64,000 nucleotides of DNA from Setaria digitata (taxonomy: Eukaryota > Nematoda > Chromadorea > Rhabditida > Setariidae), in assembly GCA_003640385.1 (NCBI GenBank), contig RCAB01000002.1:310001-374000 (forward strand). Direction: 5' to 3'. Positions 36,201-49,030 of this stretch are shown here, in pieces; the first letter of the stretch is position 1; each line of letters starts with the position of its first letter. The position numbers and the translations under genes are program-made. Under the pieces are notes generated by a model, which was not told where the DNA came from, ran no database searches, and was given only the letters and a program-made list of their open reading frames with translations.

Positions 36201-38155
36201 TAGCACATCTTTTTTTGTTTCTCAAAAATTTTGTCTTATAACGCTTCTTCAAAATATTTTTTAAGACAGAAAAAATTCGACACCTTATAAAACAGTTCAC
36301 CTTTTTTGGTTCTTCTCCATAGTATGTATTATGTCGATATCCTTCTTAATCTCCTCTTCTTTCTCTTGTGTTATTGTATCCATCAGTTGTTGAGCATGTA
36401 CTAGTTCTTTCCTAAGCACACTGACATCATCCTCTGACGGTCTATAAAATCAAACCAAAAACACAATAAGGGTAAATTTACTATATTTTGAAAATTGCAA
36501 TTCATCCACTTTTTTGAATCATAATTCACCTCTGATCAAGTTTCTTTTGTAAATTTTCGATTTCCGTTTCCAAATTCTGTATTTCCTGACGATAACGAAC
36601 TAGTTCATCACCCAGAAGCGTTTTTTCTTTATTTTTCTCCTCGACTTCATTCGTTTTACCGATAATGTTAGTCGAAAGTTCCTCAATTTTTTTGACCAGC
36701 CTCATTTTTTCTTGCTGCAGATGTTTGATCTGCCGATTCAATCCACTGGTTGCTTTTTCCATCTCAAGAATCCGCTCCGTTGCTGGAAATAAAAAGGCTA
36801 TTTCTAAAAATAAAAAAAAAAAAACACAAATGAAGTCCGTTTCAGAAAGACCAAAAGAAATAACCTAGCGCCTTGCCAGCTTCGAGCATCTGGACTTGTT
36901 GTGTAAGATAAGGTATTTCATCCTAAAACTTGGATAAAATTTGCAAAATTCTGTCAGATTTTGAACAGTGTATAGTGAACTGACGATAATATGAAAGAAT
37001 ATAGATGAATTTATTGAGAACTGGATTATTCCCATTTAAGTGAAAAAATATTTAAACACTTTTTTTTTTTTTTATACACAAAAAATATTTTAAGTACCTC
37101 AAATATTCCTGTTTGGTTTGCGATGAGACCATGCAACCTATTTAGCTCTTTTTTCAGCTCCATTGAATAGCGCTTTTCATCTTGCAGCTGCGACTTAAGT
37201 TCTTTTACATCTAGCTCCAGATGAACCGTATCTGACTCATCATAGCCATTTTCTAGATAAAATATTTCTTCTGAACTGTCTCATGAAAAAAAAAAAAAAA
37301 AAAAAACAGAACAAATGCCAATGTTTCAGTTTTGTGTTTGAATTTTTATTGTTAAAAATGTTTAAATGTCTTTACTGGAAGTAAATATACATACCAAGTA
37401 GCATAACTGAGGATGAACTAGTCACTTTTTGCTCGCCAACCTGGAAGAAAGGCATTACATAATATCACATACAAAACATGAATGAATGGATATCAAATTC
37501 TTCTTTCAGACTATAAAAATTGTAAACAATATAAATTCATTTATCACACTTGTGATATCGAATAAAAACAATACCCCAAATCTTGAATTTCTAAGGCGAC
37601 ATTCTAACCTGCTGAACTGCATGCACTTGAAAATGGATTTGCAGTTCATCTGGTGATGAAAATGAGTTCATGCATACGGGACAAAGAAATCCTTCTGAAG
37701 ATGAATCGTTTTCACTGAAGAGTGGTTCGTGCCGAGTCTAAAAAAGAAATCATTATCAGTTCATTATTCATTATCAGTGCCACTTCCTCATAAAAATTAA
37801 ATTTTTATGTTGTTTAAAAGGTAAAAGAGCACTAAATCGACCACTGATACCATCTAACCGATGAATCATTTATATTTCTCTTGATCATAAGCACTGAAAG
37901 TTCTGTTCGATTTGTACTGTACAGAAATTAGCTATGAATTTTCACACGTCGTTTTGAAACTGACTTCGACTGGACATGAATAAATGATTAGATTAAATGA
38001 AAGAATTCCCGCATTTATGGGACAGTACATTAAATTGATTTTATTTAGGATTTCCCCAAGCAACAATAAGTAAAAAAAACAACACAAACAATAACCTCAG
38101 AGGAATTAACGCTGTTTACCGCTTGAGTCACCTGTAGTTTCAGTTTACGCAACAT
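30255..38155 (-). CDS. eea-1: Early endosome antigen 1 (EEA1) homologue, Rab5 effector
   Basis: 27 exons on the minus strand: 38155-38096, 37737-37609, 37440-37395, 37252-37098, 36922-36865, 36782-36530, 36441-36301, 36187-36125, 36042-35982, 35894-35736, 35601-35518, 35427-35341, 35256-35080, 34906-34652, 34257-34129, 33798-33676, 33347-33219, 33000-32923, 32528-32391, 32300-32160, 31827-31741, 31482-31393, 31320-31231, 31145-30962, 30819-30765, 30703-30583, 30479-30255. All phases agree, giving 1105 aa. Seen: N-terminal MLRKLK, a C2H2 finger at about 39-59 (CPVCMNSFSSPDELQIHFQVH), about 950 residues of heptad-rich coiled coil, and a C-terminal FYVE finger with all signature motifs (WLED, RKHHCRQCG, VRVC). 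Known: EEA1 tethers early endosomes by binding Rab5-GTP through the C2H2 region and PI3P through FYVE. It is shorter than human EEA1 (about 1411), from a shorter coiled coil. CAG ends one base before the ATG, suggesting trans-splicing. Confidence 0.95.
35891..35935. repeat. 20-bp direct repeat duplicating an EEA1 splice acceptor
   Basis: TCTCCTGTAATTGGAAGTTT occurs at 35891-35910 and again at 35916-35935, a 25-base period. On the minus strand each copy contains AATTACAG/GAGA, so the acceptor of the EEA1 exon 35894-35736 is present twice. The upstream copy would change the frame (25 bases), so the downstream one must be the coding site. Confidence 0.85.
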
Positions 38156-38163
38156 TCTGCAAT
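38156..38163 (-). promoter_or_regulatory. candidate SL trans-splice acceptor of eea-1
   Basis: On the minus strand ACATTGCAG is followed by a single A and then the ATG. A one-base 5' UTR after an acceptor is typical of SL1-type trans-spliced nematode genes. Confidence 0.6.
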
Positions 38164-39785
38164 GTCTTGATTTTAGATTTCTCTTCGCCTAGCAATAAAT
38201 AAACGAAAACGTTGAAAGTCTCTTTTACAGCCTAATCAATAAATGAAAGCTATTTCAGTAACCTTACGACAAAAGTGATGAAACAAAGGGAAAAAGCAAG
38301 ATAAAGTTATTCCACAAATATTGAGATAAAGTGCACACTGAGAACTGCGAATGATATGCCGCGGAACACTCTACTGTTTATAGTTTTGTGTGTAAAATGA
38401 TCAGCAGGACTCTTTAAACCTTTAACCGACAACTACTGCTCTGCTAATCTACTCTTGATCAGATCTTGCAATAGGGTTTAGTTAGACTGGAATGAATACT
38501 TTAAATTGCTTGATATAGAGAATCTGTTATCAAGGATTAATTTCATTTACATATGGATTACTAATAAATGTGGACAGGTAAAGAGGATAAAAGGAGAGGA
38601 AATAAGTACAAGTAAAAGAGAAAGAGATAAGTTAAAGTAAGAACTGGCAAGCAGCTTCTATATCCTTTGTTCTAATTCAGTTTTAACATGGTTTTAAAGG
38701 CCTACGTTGAATCTAAACTTAATTCTTACTCCACAGAACAATTAAAAAATACACCTATCACTGGTACCGGACGGTGAAGCGTTTACTCTAGTTTACGTCT
38801 TATCACCGAGTCAGGTATGAAATGGCGAGCTTACGACAGTTAACGCAGCTGTGTGGACCAAATTTTCATCCCGGTTTGCACTTGTTGCCCAGCGTTCTTA
38901 GCAAGACCATGAACAAGTTGTGGTGCTGGAGTTGTTCAAGGTGGAGGGTTGGGCTCGTAGGGCTCGTGTTCGTCTGAGTGCTGTTTCATCTCGACAAAAT
39001 TCGTGAAATTTCGTAAATAATGCTCAATAAAATGGATGCGAGGCACAGTGAAAATTTATACGCTGAAACTTTTAGTATTTCGATTGAAAATAAGACTAAA
39101 CGTGTTTGAAGCACGCTTATTGGGCAGTAGTAATAAGTGATGATATGTTTTCGCTTTACTACAAAACTAGCCAAGTGTTGAAGGCTAAAATGGTTTTAAC
39201 AGTAAAGTTGGCAACGTTGCTCCAATTCAGAATTACAGCTTTGCTTTTGACGAATTAGTGCAATATTTTTCGATCTATTCACATTTTTGACTGGTACATG
39301 AAACAAAAAACTTTTCTTATCCACACGATTTTAATTTTTATGCAATGAATCTGAACTTTTTTCCTTTTTTCTACTCAAGAAACAAATGGGGTCTAAAAAT
39401 ACTGATGTAGTATAAGCTTGACATATTTCCAAAAAAAAAAAAATTGTGACAGACATAAAACATTGCATCAGAACATTTGTTTACAGTAAATGAGGACATA
39501 ACAAAGGCTTTGAAGCTTATCATTTCATAACTAATCAATTACTGGTATGAAACAAAACCTATAAGAAGATTTAGTTGCACTGACTTTAGAAATTTCGACT
39601 ATTCAAAATTAGTTTTTAAGATTAGTCTTGAAAATGAATGTAAAATATCTGTGGGTACTGGACTCGAATAGCTTAGGATTTCTTTTTTAAGTTAGATTAG
39701 TAACTTCAGTGTCGACTTCCATTACTTGAAAATTTAGCAGGATATCAATAAAATTAATTAGACTACTGAACTGGTGTTTCATGTT
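38156..39785. other. intergenic region eea-1 / MPI
   Basis: 1.6 kb between two minus-strand genes. It holds the MPI 3' UTR and the eea-1 upstream region. A slightly GC-richer patch lies at about 38760-38980. No supported coding segment. Confidence 0.5.
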
Positions 39786-42450
39786 TCAGCAGATTCCATC
39801 CATTTCAGTTTCGATATTAAATATTTTGGCATCATCTTCGACAATCAAGGAGTTAGTGTGGTGACTCTTTGTCGGTATTGCGGTGGGGGCTATCCCACTG
39901 GTGCTCCGTAGCGAATGATCAGGTCCTTCTTCGCAACTGAACGTTCGATATGCAAGGATATCTCGGGTGTATCTCACGATGCGCATCTCGGTATATGACT
40001 CTATGTAGATTGCATCACCACGCTTCACTGATATAGAATTTTGTTTTTTCTGTCCCACAGAATAGCTTTCTATTATGCCTTGGCCCTCCACAATTAACAT
40101 AATACTACCGCAATCGAGACTTGGGATGATAAGTACTTGTGATGATGTTGATGGAAATGATATCTGAAACAGCGTTGACAAAGTCGCTGATTACAACAGG
40201 GAGTAATTTTAATTCATTTTCACACATCAAGATTCAAACGAGCCATATGGGAGAAGAGGGAGTAAGTGAGAAAACTTTAACGCTTTTGATTGGGAACGTG
40301 TGCTAACTGAAATTAATTAGCTCATATAATCAGTCTTCTCCACTTCTTTAACTAATTTTTAAGGATAATGGACAGTTTAGAAATATTTCTTTGGAAGTAC
40401 TGTCCAGTTAAGTAATAAGAACAAAAAAATGAAATGAAATGACAGTAAATTTACTTTAATTTCATGAAGTGTAAAGTCCTCGCAGTCGGGGTCATAGACA
40501 CGGATATGCGGGAAATTTTTCAAAACAGTTGGAGTTACAATATAATAGGATGGGTCCGTCATTCGATAGTTCACAACTTCGCACAAAGTATCGATGTCAA
40601 TGAATTTTGATGTGCAAGCTGCTCTAATTGTGTTGTTCGAACAGCTAACACATTCTACACATTCTAAAGAATAGTCATTTTTTCATTATCTGGTCAATAT
40701 CTTACAAAAGTTATTGAGAAAGTAAACTAACCTCCGGAAAGGTAAGCGTGAAGTTCTTGAGTGGCATAATAACAACATTCTCCGGGCGATAAAATAATGT
40801 GATTTAGAAGCATTGGCATAAAACAACCAATATCACCCGGGAAATCTCGAGACATTTTCTGAATTACTGCTACCGTATCTTCGCTAAGGGACCCACGCAC
40901 TGCAGTTTTATGTTTCAATTTTTTTTTTATGAATTGATAGTCCAGGCTCAAGTACTGTCCAAGAAGAATTAAACTGTTGAAAAATGATTAAGATTTTTTA
41001 GTTAGTGCCTCCTAACACCTCGCCTCCGCTTGTGCATAAGTTAAATCTCAAGCATCATAAATATAGAAGGAGATAGAATAGTAAAAATCCAGCAGCTTCA
41101 AATTTTTGACTTAATTGTAGCAATTTATCATTTTTCGAATTCAAGAAGAAGAAACCTCCGCGAATCAGTTTTGCGAGGACAGACTTTAGTAATGGTTTCA
41201 CTTCATCGACAGCATCTTTAGCATGTTTCATGAAATTTCTAAAGCACACAGCTAGGGCAGATTTCAACGTCTCACACTCTTCGTCAATTCCAGCTCGTGT
41301 TAGTATTTGGAATGCTTCCGATGTGTCTTCGCCCATTAAGCGCTTTAGTTCCGGAAAAGCTGAAAAAACGGAACTGATTGTTTCTCACTTCGAAATAGAT
41401 AAGTTACTTCAGCAGAAATGAATACCATGTGGTGCAATGCTTGAATCAACAACCAATTAATTGAGTGCAAAACAAACAGAAGCCAGAACCAGACTGATTT
41501 CAAAGCTCTTGACGACATGGTAACTTAACTGTTCTACAGCATTTAAATAGAAAAGAGCCTTTGAATTTAAGCATTAGAAGACTGAAAGAGGACAGATTTT
41601 CTATAGTTGACAAACCTTCAAAATTAACACAGATTTGATTAGCAGGTCGAAACCCACAGAGCAGTTCAAACCGAGTGAGCGCATAAGCAAGTTCTGGTTT
41701 ATGGTTCCTATCGGGATAATGTACTGGATCACGGTCATTCAGCCGTGCTGCTTGTTCCTACAATAGCTATAATTCGAACGAACCTAGAGACTGTAGAATA
41801 AGAAATTGACCGTAGTTTCCGCTGTCCGTTATTCACTTAAATCTTTCCACAACAACTTATGACATTCAGAAATCACTACTCTCATGATGTTGAAAGACAT
41901 CTTTTTTCTGTTCCCTCACTTCTTGTCTCTTACATCCAGTTGACATCTCCTTCAGTTCAATTTAATTCTTATCACCTTCCTGAAAGGGCACAAACCTTTG
42001 TAGGGTGGACCTGTACAGACAAACTATGCTGTATGCTCATCAGTTTCATAATAAATGGAAGATGTCTTTCAGTTGGTACTTTCTGGCGAGTAGCAGTTCC
42101 AGATTCAGCAATATATTGAGAGAGCTTCTTTTGAGATCGCTGGAGGTAGCACGGTCCATCTGGGTGTGTGCCCATCCATAGCTTCAATAATGTCATTTAT
42201 ATTACCTCATATTCCTATGCTATTTAGGCATTCACATTCAACTTCCAGAAGTCTAAATATGGTACCATGCAGCATGAACGACTGTGAAATTAGAAGAAAT
42301 TAGTAATGGTGTAAGTCATACCTCAGCATAGCAAGTGTTCTCGTCGACATATGCATCGGGATTTCCGGTGGCATACACGCGGGCTACCTCACTCGCCATA
42401 CCTTTCTTACCCCATGCATACGTTTGCACATGACACTTCAGTTTTTCCAT
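39786..42450 (-). CDS. MPI: Mannose-6-phosphate isomerase (type I)
   Basis: Exons on the minus strand: 42450-42322, 42181-41996, 41757-41616, 41359-41156, 40899-40732, 40654-40455, 40163-39786, giving 468 aa. Seen: ELWMGTHP, SVQVHPTK (zinc ligands Gln and His at about 100-102), HKPELAYALTRFELLCGFRP (ligand Glu at about 127), FPGDIGCF, QELHAYLSGECV (ligand His at about 271), SNNTIRAACTSKFID (catalytic Arg), and a C-terminal cupin half with VEGQGIIESY and VKRGDAIYI. These are the hallmarks of zinc-dependent type I PMI, which interconverts fructose-6-phosphate and mannose-6-phosphate for GDP-mannose and N-glycan supply in the cytosol. The C-terminal half is much less conserved than the N-terminal half. 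CTGCAG ends 5 bases before the ATG, a possible trans-splice site. The upstream neighbour on the same strand is hyls-1, 2.2 kb away. Confidence 0.95.
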
Positions 42451-44642
42451 TCTTCCTGCAGTTGATACAGATGGAACACGGCAATTACCTCATCCTTTCG
42501 CAATACAAAGGTCAAAATAATTAATGAAGCACTTACTCATCAGCTACTACAAAAAAAGACAGTAGCAATTCTAACCAAATGGACTATCCATAACAAAGCT
42601 ACATTCACTGTCTCCAGTGCTATGATCTGAGCTTTAGAAGTTTTGAAATATTGAAAAATTGAATTTCGTAAAGTTAATAAGTGGATATGTTCTTCCAAAC
42701 GATATTACAGTGTAAATAAGGACGCTTTCTGCACTCATGAAGCAAGTGGAAAACTAGTGTGGCAGTTAAATTTTTAAACAGAAAAAAAAAAGAATTGAGA
42801 ACTGGTATAACATGTACAGTTGCCGAATTTTGTTCACTTCACTGCATTAAATATTTAGAATCATCTAAATTAGTACTTGGTAAAAGTGACCTCCTATTAC
42901 AGCACTTGTTACCGTTGCACCTGAGTCCTTTATTAATTGCGAGTTCAAAGCAGAAAGTTACTAAATAGAGATAGCACAGTTGTAATAACTGATAGATTCA
43001 TTTATTCATCTATCAATTAAATCCCATTCCTTAATGCTACTTTGTTTTATCAAATTGAAATAACTTAAGAGAAAAAAGTGGGACGAAGTGTACACATATG
43101 CCGCATATCGTCTTGGTTGCTTATCAAACTTTTAGTTGCCATAGATAATAAAAGGTAAAAAAGAAATTAGGGCCATATTTCGAAATAACAATTACTTAGG
43201 CTTAACTTAACACAGAAGGAAAAAGAATTGTTTGGCATGGGATGAAGGAAGTAGGCAATGTCTAAAAAACTCCCATTACTTGCGCTTATCTCGGCAATCT
43301 CCGATTGTCAACGTTAGATGAAATATGAAGAAGGTGTGTAAAGGTGAAGAAAATCATGGGAACCGCTTTGTCCTCTCCCTTTCCTACCACTTCCTATCTC
43401 CTATCTCTTTAATCTATACGCCATCACTGATTTCGAAGCGAATCTTGAAATTACCCATTTTGAATCGATTGTTAAAACGAAATTATATAATGACATTAAT
43501 TTTACAAAAAAAAAACCGTTTATTCTCTAAAACGATTTAGGAGTATGAAACCTTCAACAAACATTCTGACTTCAGTGAGTAAAATTTACGCCGTCAATAT
43601 ACGGCACTTCTGCACCTTTTTTCTTTCACTTTAACGAATTAGTTTAAACAATGTTTTCCCATTCACATGTTAAAGTAATATGCTCTTCGGAATAATTGAA
43701 AAATCAAAACGAGGAAATTTCAAGGTTCTGAGAATACTTGCTGAGCGAAATACTAACCCTTGACTCTGCTCTAAACTTAGTGACAAAACACTGCGAAACT
43801 TAAAAAAAAAAAAAAGAGAAAAACCCATTAAGAATAACCTGATTTGCTTTCAAAAACACGTACAGGGAGAAACATTCATTTAAGTAATGTTGGAACGCAT
43901 TAGTAATACTGAAAGCATATGCGCATTGTCAGGAAGAAAGAACTACTTTAAACCGGTTCATGATCATATATATGTCTGGAAATTGGGACAGATTTCAAAC
44001 TATTCTTCGGGAAGTAGTTGAATATCATCGTTGAAAACAGACCAAACATCCAGTTCGACGATTGCAAATGTTTTAGTGACGTTCGCTTTATTCTACGCAA
44101 AATGATCATTTAATTTAATTACCTGTTCTCAATGATGCCAAATTATCGAACGTTGAAATCAAAGAAGGCAAAACGGCTTTAACTTCTAAGAACTCTCTTT
44201 GTACTTTCGGGACATTTCTGTATGATGACATTGTTGTTAATCAAGAAGTTGAGAATGTTCTTCATTCGGAACTAAACTCAAACCTCTACATGAATCAAAT
44301 CATTGCCTTTAACTTTACCAGATAACGACAGCTTCACTTAAGATTATAGAAACATTTGAACAGAATGTTGGGAAGTGAATTCCAGTACAAAATTTATTTA
44401 CATTAATAAGTAAAATCTGCACAATTGTGAAAGACTAGTAGCAGTAATAAAAAAAAAAAAAAAATTAAAGTGACAAAAAATAATAGAATAGGTTTACCAA
44501 GGAAGATGATGGCATTTATTCCGGAATTACGATGCTTCTAAGAAGATTACATTTTTCTAAAACTAGACAAATGAGAAATGTCAAGTTAATAGTTTATAAC
44601 AATGAAATATAAAAGTATATTCATAGCAGTTACGGATATTGT
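42451..44642. other. intergenic region MPI / hyls-1
   Basis: 2.2 kb between same-strand genes. AT-rich, with A runs (for example 44448-44464). No family-recognisable or splice-supported open frame. Contains the hyls-1 3' UTR and MPI upstream sequence. Confidence 0.5.
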
Positions 44643-46248
44643 TCAACTGAGATAAGGACGTGGACACCAATCAGGATTTGATATTCTTCTTCGAGCCAAA
44701 TCTATGGGTTTAACGTTGGGTACATCCCGTCGCAACATGAATTCTCGGATCTTCCATCTCAACGATAATCGTTTGTTTTCACCCGGAGGAGGATTTTCTG
44801 TCCATTCTTTTTTGTACAGTTCATACTTCTTTACAGGGTCGTGCCGAAACGGTACTCCACCAGGAAGTGGGTGTAAAACAGGGCGTATAGCTGAAAATAT
44901 CGAAAAACGTTAGCGAGACAGGGAAAAATGAAGACTCTTCAAAATAGAATAAAACAGGTAATTTACCAGGATCAATACCAATCATTGCATGATTACTTTT
45001 CTTCTCATCGATCCGTTCTGCAAAGAACGATTCAAAATAGGAAGAATTTGAGGAGTCACATTATATTGTATGTTTCATTTAAAATTAACGAAAGCTCATT
45101 TGTTTATTAACAATGAAGTTTGTTAATAACAATGATAAGGACTAAAGAATGCTTATTATATATTTGTTCAAACTTCTTTGCCTTAAAAGGAAGCAAATTC
45201 GTTAGAACTATAAAAGACTTATGATGCTAAGAAAGGAAAAAAAAAACCTTGCAAATCACCTAATTCGTCAGAAAGCGTAAAGGTTTTCTTATTTTCATCA
45301 GATGAAAGTAACTTAACACGACTACGGCACAAACTTTGTTCGAGACGGTCGTTCTAAAAATTTATTAAACAGATTTTCCTTTGGTTTGACAAATTTTGCT
45401 GGTTATCAACAATAATAATTATAATAACAATTAAAAACAAAAATTTACCAAGTCCTGCAAACGGCTATTATCTTCAGTGATTTTTCGAAGACAGCGATAA
45501 CCATCATCCAAAATGTTGACTATTTCATCATAATCCAATCTTTTATCATGCTACAAAAAACTGTGATATTTTTTAACAAATAATGCATCGAAACATCACA
45601 AGATATGAAAAAGAAGAAATGAAGGCTGAGCTTAGCAGAAATTTTTCAAAAATAGAAGTTCAGGAATTTTCATCAGTGCGTATCTCTACAAATTGCTTGC
45701 TCAATTTCCAAAACGTTTTACATTAATGGCTGTAGAAGGTTGTGCGACTTCCCTCTGATGTTCATGCAATTCAAGCTTTTCATAAGATGGAATATAATGA
45801 TACTGCTCGGCATAAAACAACTCATCCTTATCATACCGGTATGGAACATCTAAATGACAAAAACTTTAGATTCCAATCCAAAAACTCATATCTTGCTGGC
45901 AACGACCAGAAGCGCAAACTGATATCTAACAGTATCTTCATAACATACCACAATCTGCGGAATGAAGATTTCTTGTCAAAGAGCTGAACGATACATTTGA
46001 ATCTTGTAGCTGCTGCCCTTCCTCCCTCTCCATTTCGTTCAAGAACTGATCCATTTCTTCAATTGAAATTCAACAGCTGATAACAAGACACATTTGAACA
46101 CAGTTCCCCTACTAATGTTTCTCAACAAATTCAGCATCAATTTACATAAGAATTTACCTTTCTTAAAAAATATTAACTCATCAGCAGAGAGATCATAACC
46201 CATATCATTTATCATCGCCAACAATTCCATTTCCGTGGGTGAAACCAT
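44643..46248 (-). CDS. hyls-1: HYLS-1 centriole / ciliogenesis protein (hydrolethalus syndrome 1 homologue)
   Basis: Exons on the minus strand: 46248-46158, 46056-45949, 45849-45722, 45550-45449, 45353-45248, 45017-44967, 44890-44643, giving 277 aa with consistent phases. Seen: an N-terminal LAMINDMGYDLSADELIFF segment, a central DPYR-like piece (CDVPYRYDKDELFYAEQYHY), a predicted helical region, and the diagnostic C-terminal block IRPVLHP...DPVKKYELYKKEW...PPPGENKRLSLRWKIREFML. This aligns with human HYLS1 SFILPKL, RYFEYKRDWDS and LPGEDHRKELRWGVREQML. Known: HYLS-1 binds SAS-4 and is incorporated into the outer centriole wall. It is dispensable for duplication but needed to form basal bodies and cilia. 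A TTTTATAG acceptor ends 8 bases before the ATG. Confidence 0.87.
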
Positions 46249-47004
46249 CGTCGACTCTATAAAATCTCAAAATTCCCGAGGTAATGTCTACGAACTCCCC
46301 TAACTAGCACTGATCCAGTAATACCAAGGATAGAAAAAATCCTTATTCCGAAATCCATATGTCTTGCCGGAATACTTCATCTCAATGTATATATGTATAT
46401 GCATATTCTCACATAACTGCACCAGAAACTGTTCACATAAAAATATACTAAACTTTATTTTCAGAAACGCAACAAATGTACAACGCGAGGTAACACGCAT
46501 CCAGCAAGGTTACCAAACAGTAGAAATTCTGAAATACCCGAAAGAAAAATCAAATGTGACTGGTTTTACATTTAAAATTAGAAAGAACGGTGCTTACTAA
46601 AAAAAATTCTTAATGAGAGAATATATGGCCAAATACTATCATATTTTAACTTAAGAACCTTCCTGAATTGCTGACACACTATAATAAAGGGAGGGCACCA
46701 TTAAAAAACGCTGCACTGTCAATGAATATTCAGTTTCCATCTCAAAAAAGATGTCAAAAGCTATTTAGCTGGAACACTTTAATTAATTAAGCGAGAGAAA
46801 ACGCCAATCGAAGATGATTCCAAGTGAAACTATTGCGACACCATGGAAAAACTAATATTAAACTGCCAACATAGAATTATCCACACTGCAGCATTGAAAA
46901 CACCATTACTACAAGTGGACATTTAGCTAGTAAAAAAAAATAAAGGAAATATTAGCAATAATGATGTAGGATTTAAAAATCAAATTTACTTGACAAAACG
47001 ACAT
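46249..47004. other. intergenic region hyls-1 / membrane protein gene
   Basis: 756 bases separate two minus-strand genes, the shortest same-strand gap in the window apart from SR/kinase. With the acceptor just before hyls-1, an operon-like arrangement is conceivable but not shown. Confidence 0.45.
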
Positions 47005-49030
47005 TTACAATGTCTGCATACTGTCGACAAACCTTTGCAATTCAGCATTTGGAGTGAGCATAGATCTATCATCTATTTCTTCAGCTGGCACTTCTTCCTT
47101 TACTTCTACACAATTTAGTCCTGATTTGTACCGCAATTTTGATATTTTTACGGTGGCATTATCATCGATTTCATAAGAAATCAATGCACACCCAACAACT
47201 TGCCCACCATTCAATTTGCCTGTTAGGTACCAAATGTTTTTCCGGATAGCTGCTGGTCCAATCGTATTCCCATGGCAGTAATATTGTCGATGGAGGATAT
47301 AATCATAGTCTTGGAGTAAGTGACAGACTTGTCCGAACTGCTGAATACGGCCCGTGATCTGACCATCTTTCACAAAGTATTTCCGTGTTTTCATGTGTGC
47401 TGCGAACCTTGAAGTCCAGTATCCTGAAGCGCAGCTAACACTTTCAAGTATATCAATTATATCCGAAGAAAAATAGCATGCTTTGATCTCAAGTTAATTC
47501 CTTCTAGTTTCTATGTTCCAGTCTATTTTCTCAGAACAAGCAAATGCTCTCTGTAATTTGCCTTGTTATAGTTTTGAAGTGAAACATGGGGAATAAAAAA
47601 AAAAAAAGAATCTATGTTAAAGTGTGCTTCAGCAGCCCCACACAAACCAAGATATGAAGGAAGTCATTAGGTAAATGACGGCATAACGAGTAGCTGGAGT
47701 TTATTTGGAAAACCTACTTTATGAATTAACAAATCATATGGACATGCTACGATACCCATAGTATTTCAAGTACTTAGTGTACTTAGATTTTACAAATGCA
47801 AATGAGAACAAATGATAGTAACTGTCACTAACCCAAATTATCGGATGTGAGATCCCTTAACCTGACAGCTTTCATATCGACGAGGAAAGAGATCTTTCCT
47901 CCCTCTTTTCCAAGGAATATTTTCGGTACTTTTTGACAAACGAAAGCATTACTTAAATAACAGAATAAAAGGATCAAAGTGATAACGGAAGTTATTAGTT
48001 TTAAAGATCTCAGCACTGTAAGGAAAAAAAAGAAGCTAAAATAACAACATGCTCATCCGAAACTGAAAAACTTTATCTATGTAATGATGCCAGAACAAAA
48101 CTGCACTTTTCAGGTTCCAACAACGTCGATATCGGTATAAGACAAACCGTATTGTAATAAATAAAACTAAATGCTGCACAATCGCTCGTAGAAGCTTGTG
48201 CTCGTGGTTCCCTTGGTTCTCTACAAAATTTCTTAATCAGAAATAAGTGCGATAACTAATCTAAATTTTCAAAAATTTTAAAATTTCGAAAAAATTTCAA
48301 ATCTTTTCGTGAATTCCAAGCTTACATGGATTATACAATGAACTTATGAATCAAGATTATATTTCTGGCTGGATAAAAGTAAAATTTCAAGTTCCGATAA
48401 ACAATAAAAACGCACTTAAAATATTCGTCTTGACTTTTGCTACTAAAATTATTTGCTTCATACGTTTTCGAACGATTAATTGGTGGAGAAGACTCTGTGA
48501 TCCCATCACACTTTTCAACTTTCTTCTCCTGCAAAACTTTAGTTGAGAGAGAGGAACAGGAAATTCACCGAAGACGTAAGAAAATGAAATCATGCCTTTA
48601 TGAAAGAACTGTTCAAGGGATTGAGATGAGTGATCAAGAAAGAGAAATTAAAAGAGGAAGAGAAGCAATTACGATAACGAGAAATGATAATTGTACTCAC
48701 TAAGCCATTGCAGGGACCAGCCTGAGAAGTAGAAGAGCTATTAGAATATAATCCCATATTGCTCGCCGGATACAGCAAATGGTTTGGAAAGGGAATACGA
48801 CTTCGAAGGTCACGAAGTTCATCATAAAGTGGAGTTACCATCTCCGTCATAACATTCCTCACTTCGCTGACCACTTCACGTACAATTTCTTTCACAACCG
48901 GTACCATCTGAACACGTACTTCAGTAGCTATTGCTGACTTCAGCTCGTCGCTTATGCCAACAGATGCTACATTTTGGCCATTTACGACCTGTGCACTCAG
49001 CTGATGTATTGCAAAGCCAAAATCTGCCAT
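47005..49030 (-). CDS. Unrecognised single-pass (type II-like) membrane protein
   Basis: Exons on the minus strand: 49030-48701, 48528-48416, 48220-48168, 48015-47833, 47423-47005, giving 365 aa with matching phases. I recognise no family. Seen: an N-terminal part with a helical, Val/Glu-rich stretch (VVKEIVREVVSEVRNVMTEM), a Ser-rich linker, one strongly hydrophobic segment at about 170-192 (LKLITSVITLILLFCYLSNAF), then about 170 residues with five cysteines (CQKVP, QVCHLL, YYCHGN, VVGCAL, LNCVEV). The order suggests a cytoplasmic N-terminus, a signal anchor and a lumenal or extracellular C-domain. Alternatively, translation could begin at the ATG formed by joining exons 3 and 4 (residue 166), where the hydrophobic segment would act as a signal peptide and give a secreted protein of 200 aa. 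TCTTCAG ends 8 bases before the first ATG. Confidence 0.65.

Noticed and set aside
42759..43540. plus-strand open frames at 42759-42968 and 43325-43540
   Set aside because: Short, AT-driven, with no similarity and no splice-consistent neighbours; treated as intergenic.
47833..48016. separate secreted protein starting at 48016
   Set aside because: The codon at 48016 is GTG, and its G is the last base of a TTCCTTACAG acceptor. The segment is an internal exon, so it was merged with the upstream exons; a secreted isoform is kept only as a finding.
48537..48703. plus-strand open frame rich in Glu and Arg at 48437-48703
   Set aside because: It overlaps exons and intron of the minus-strand membrane protein; no splice context or family resemblance.
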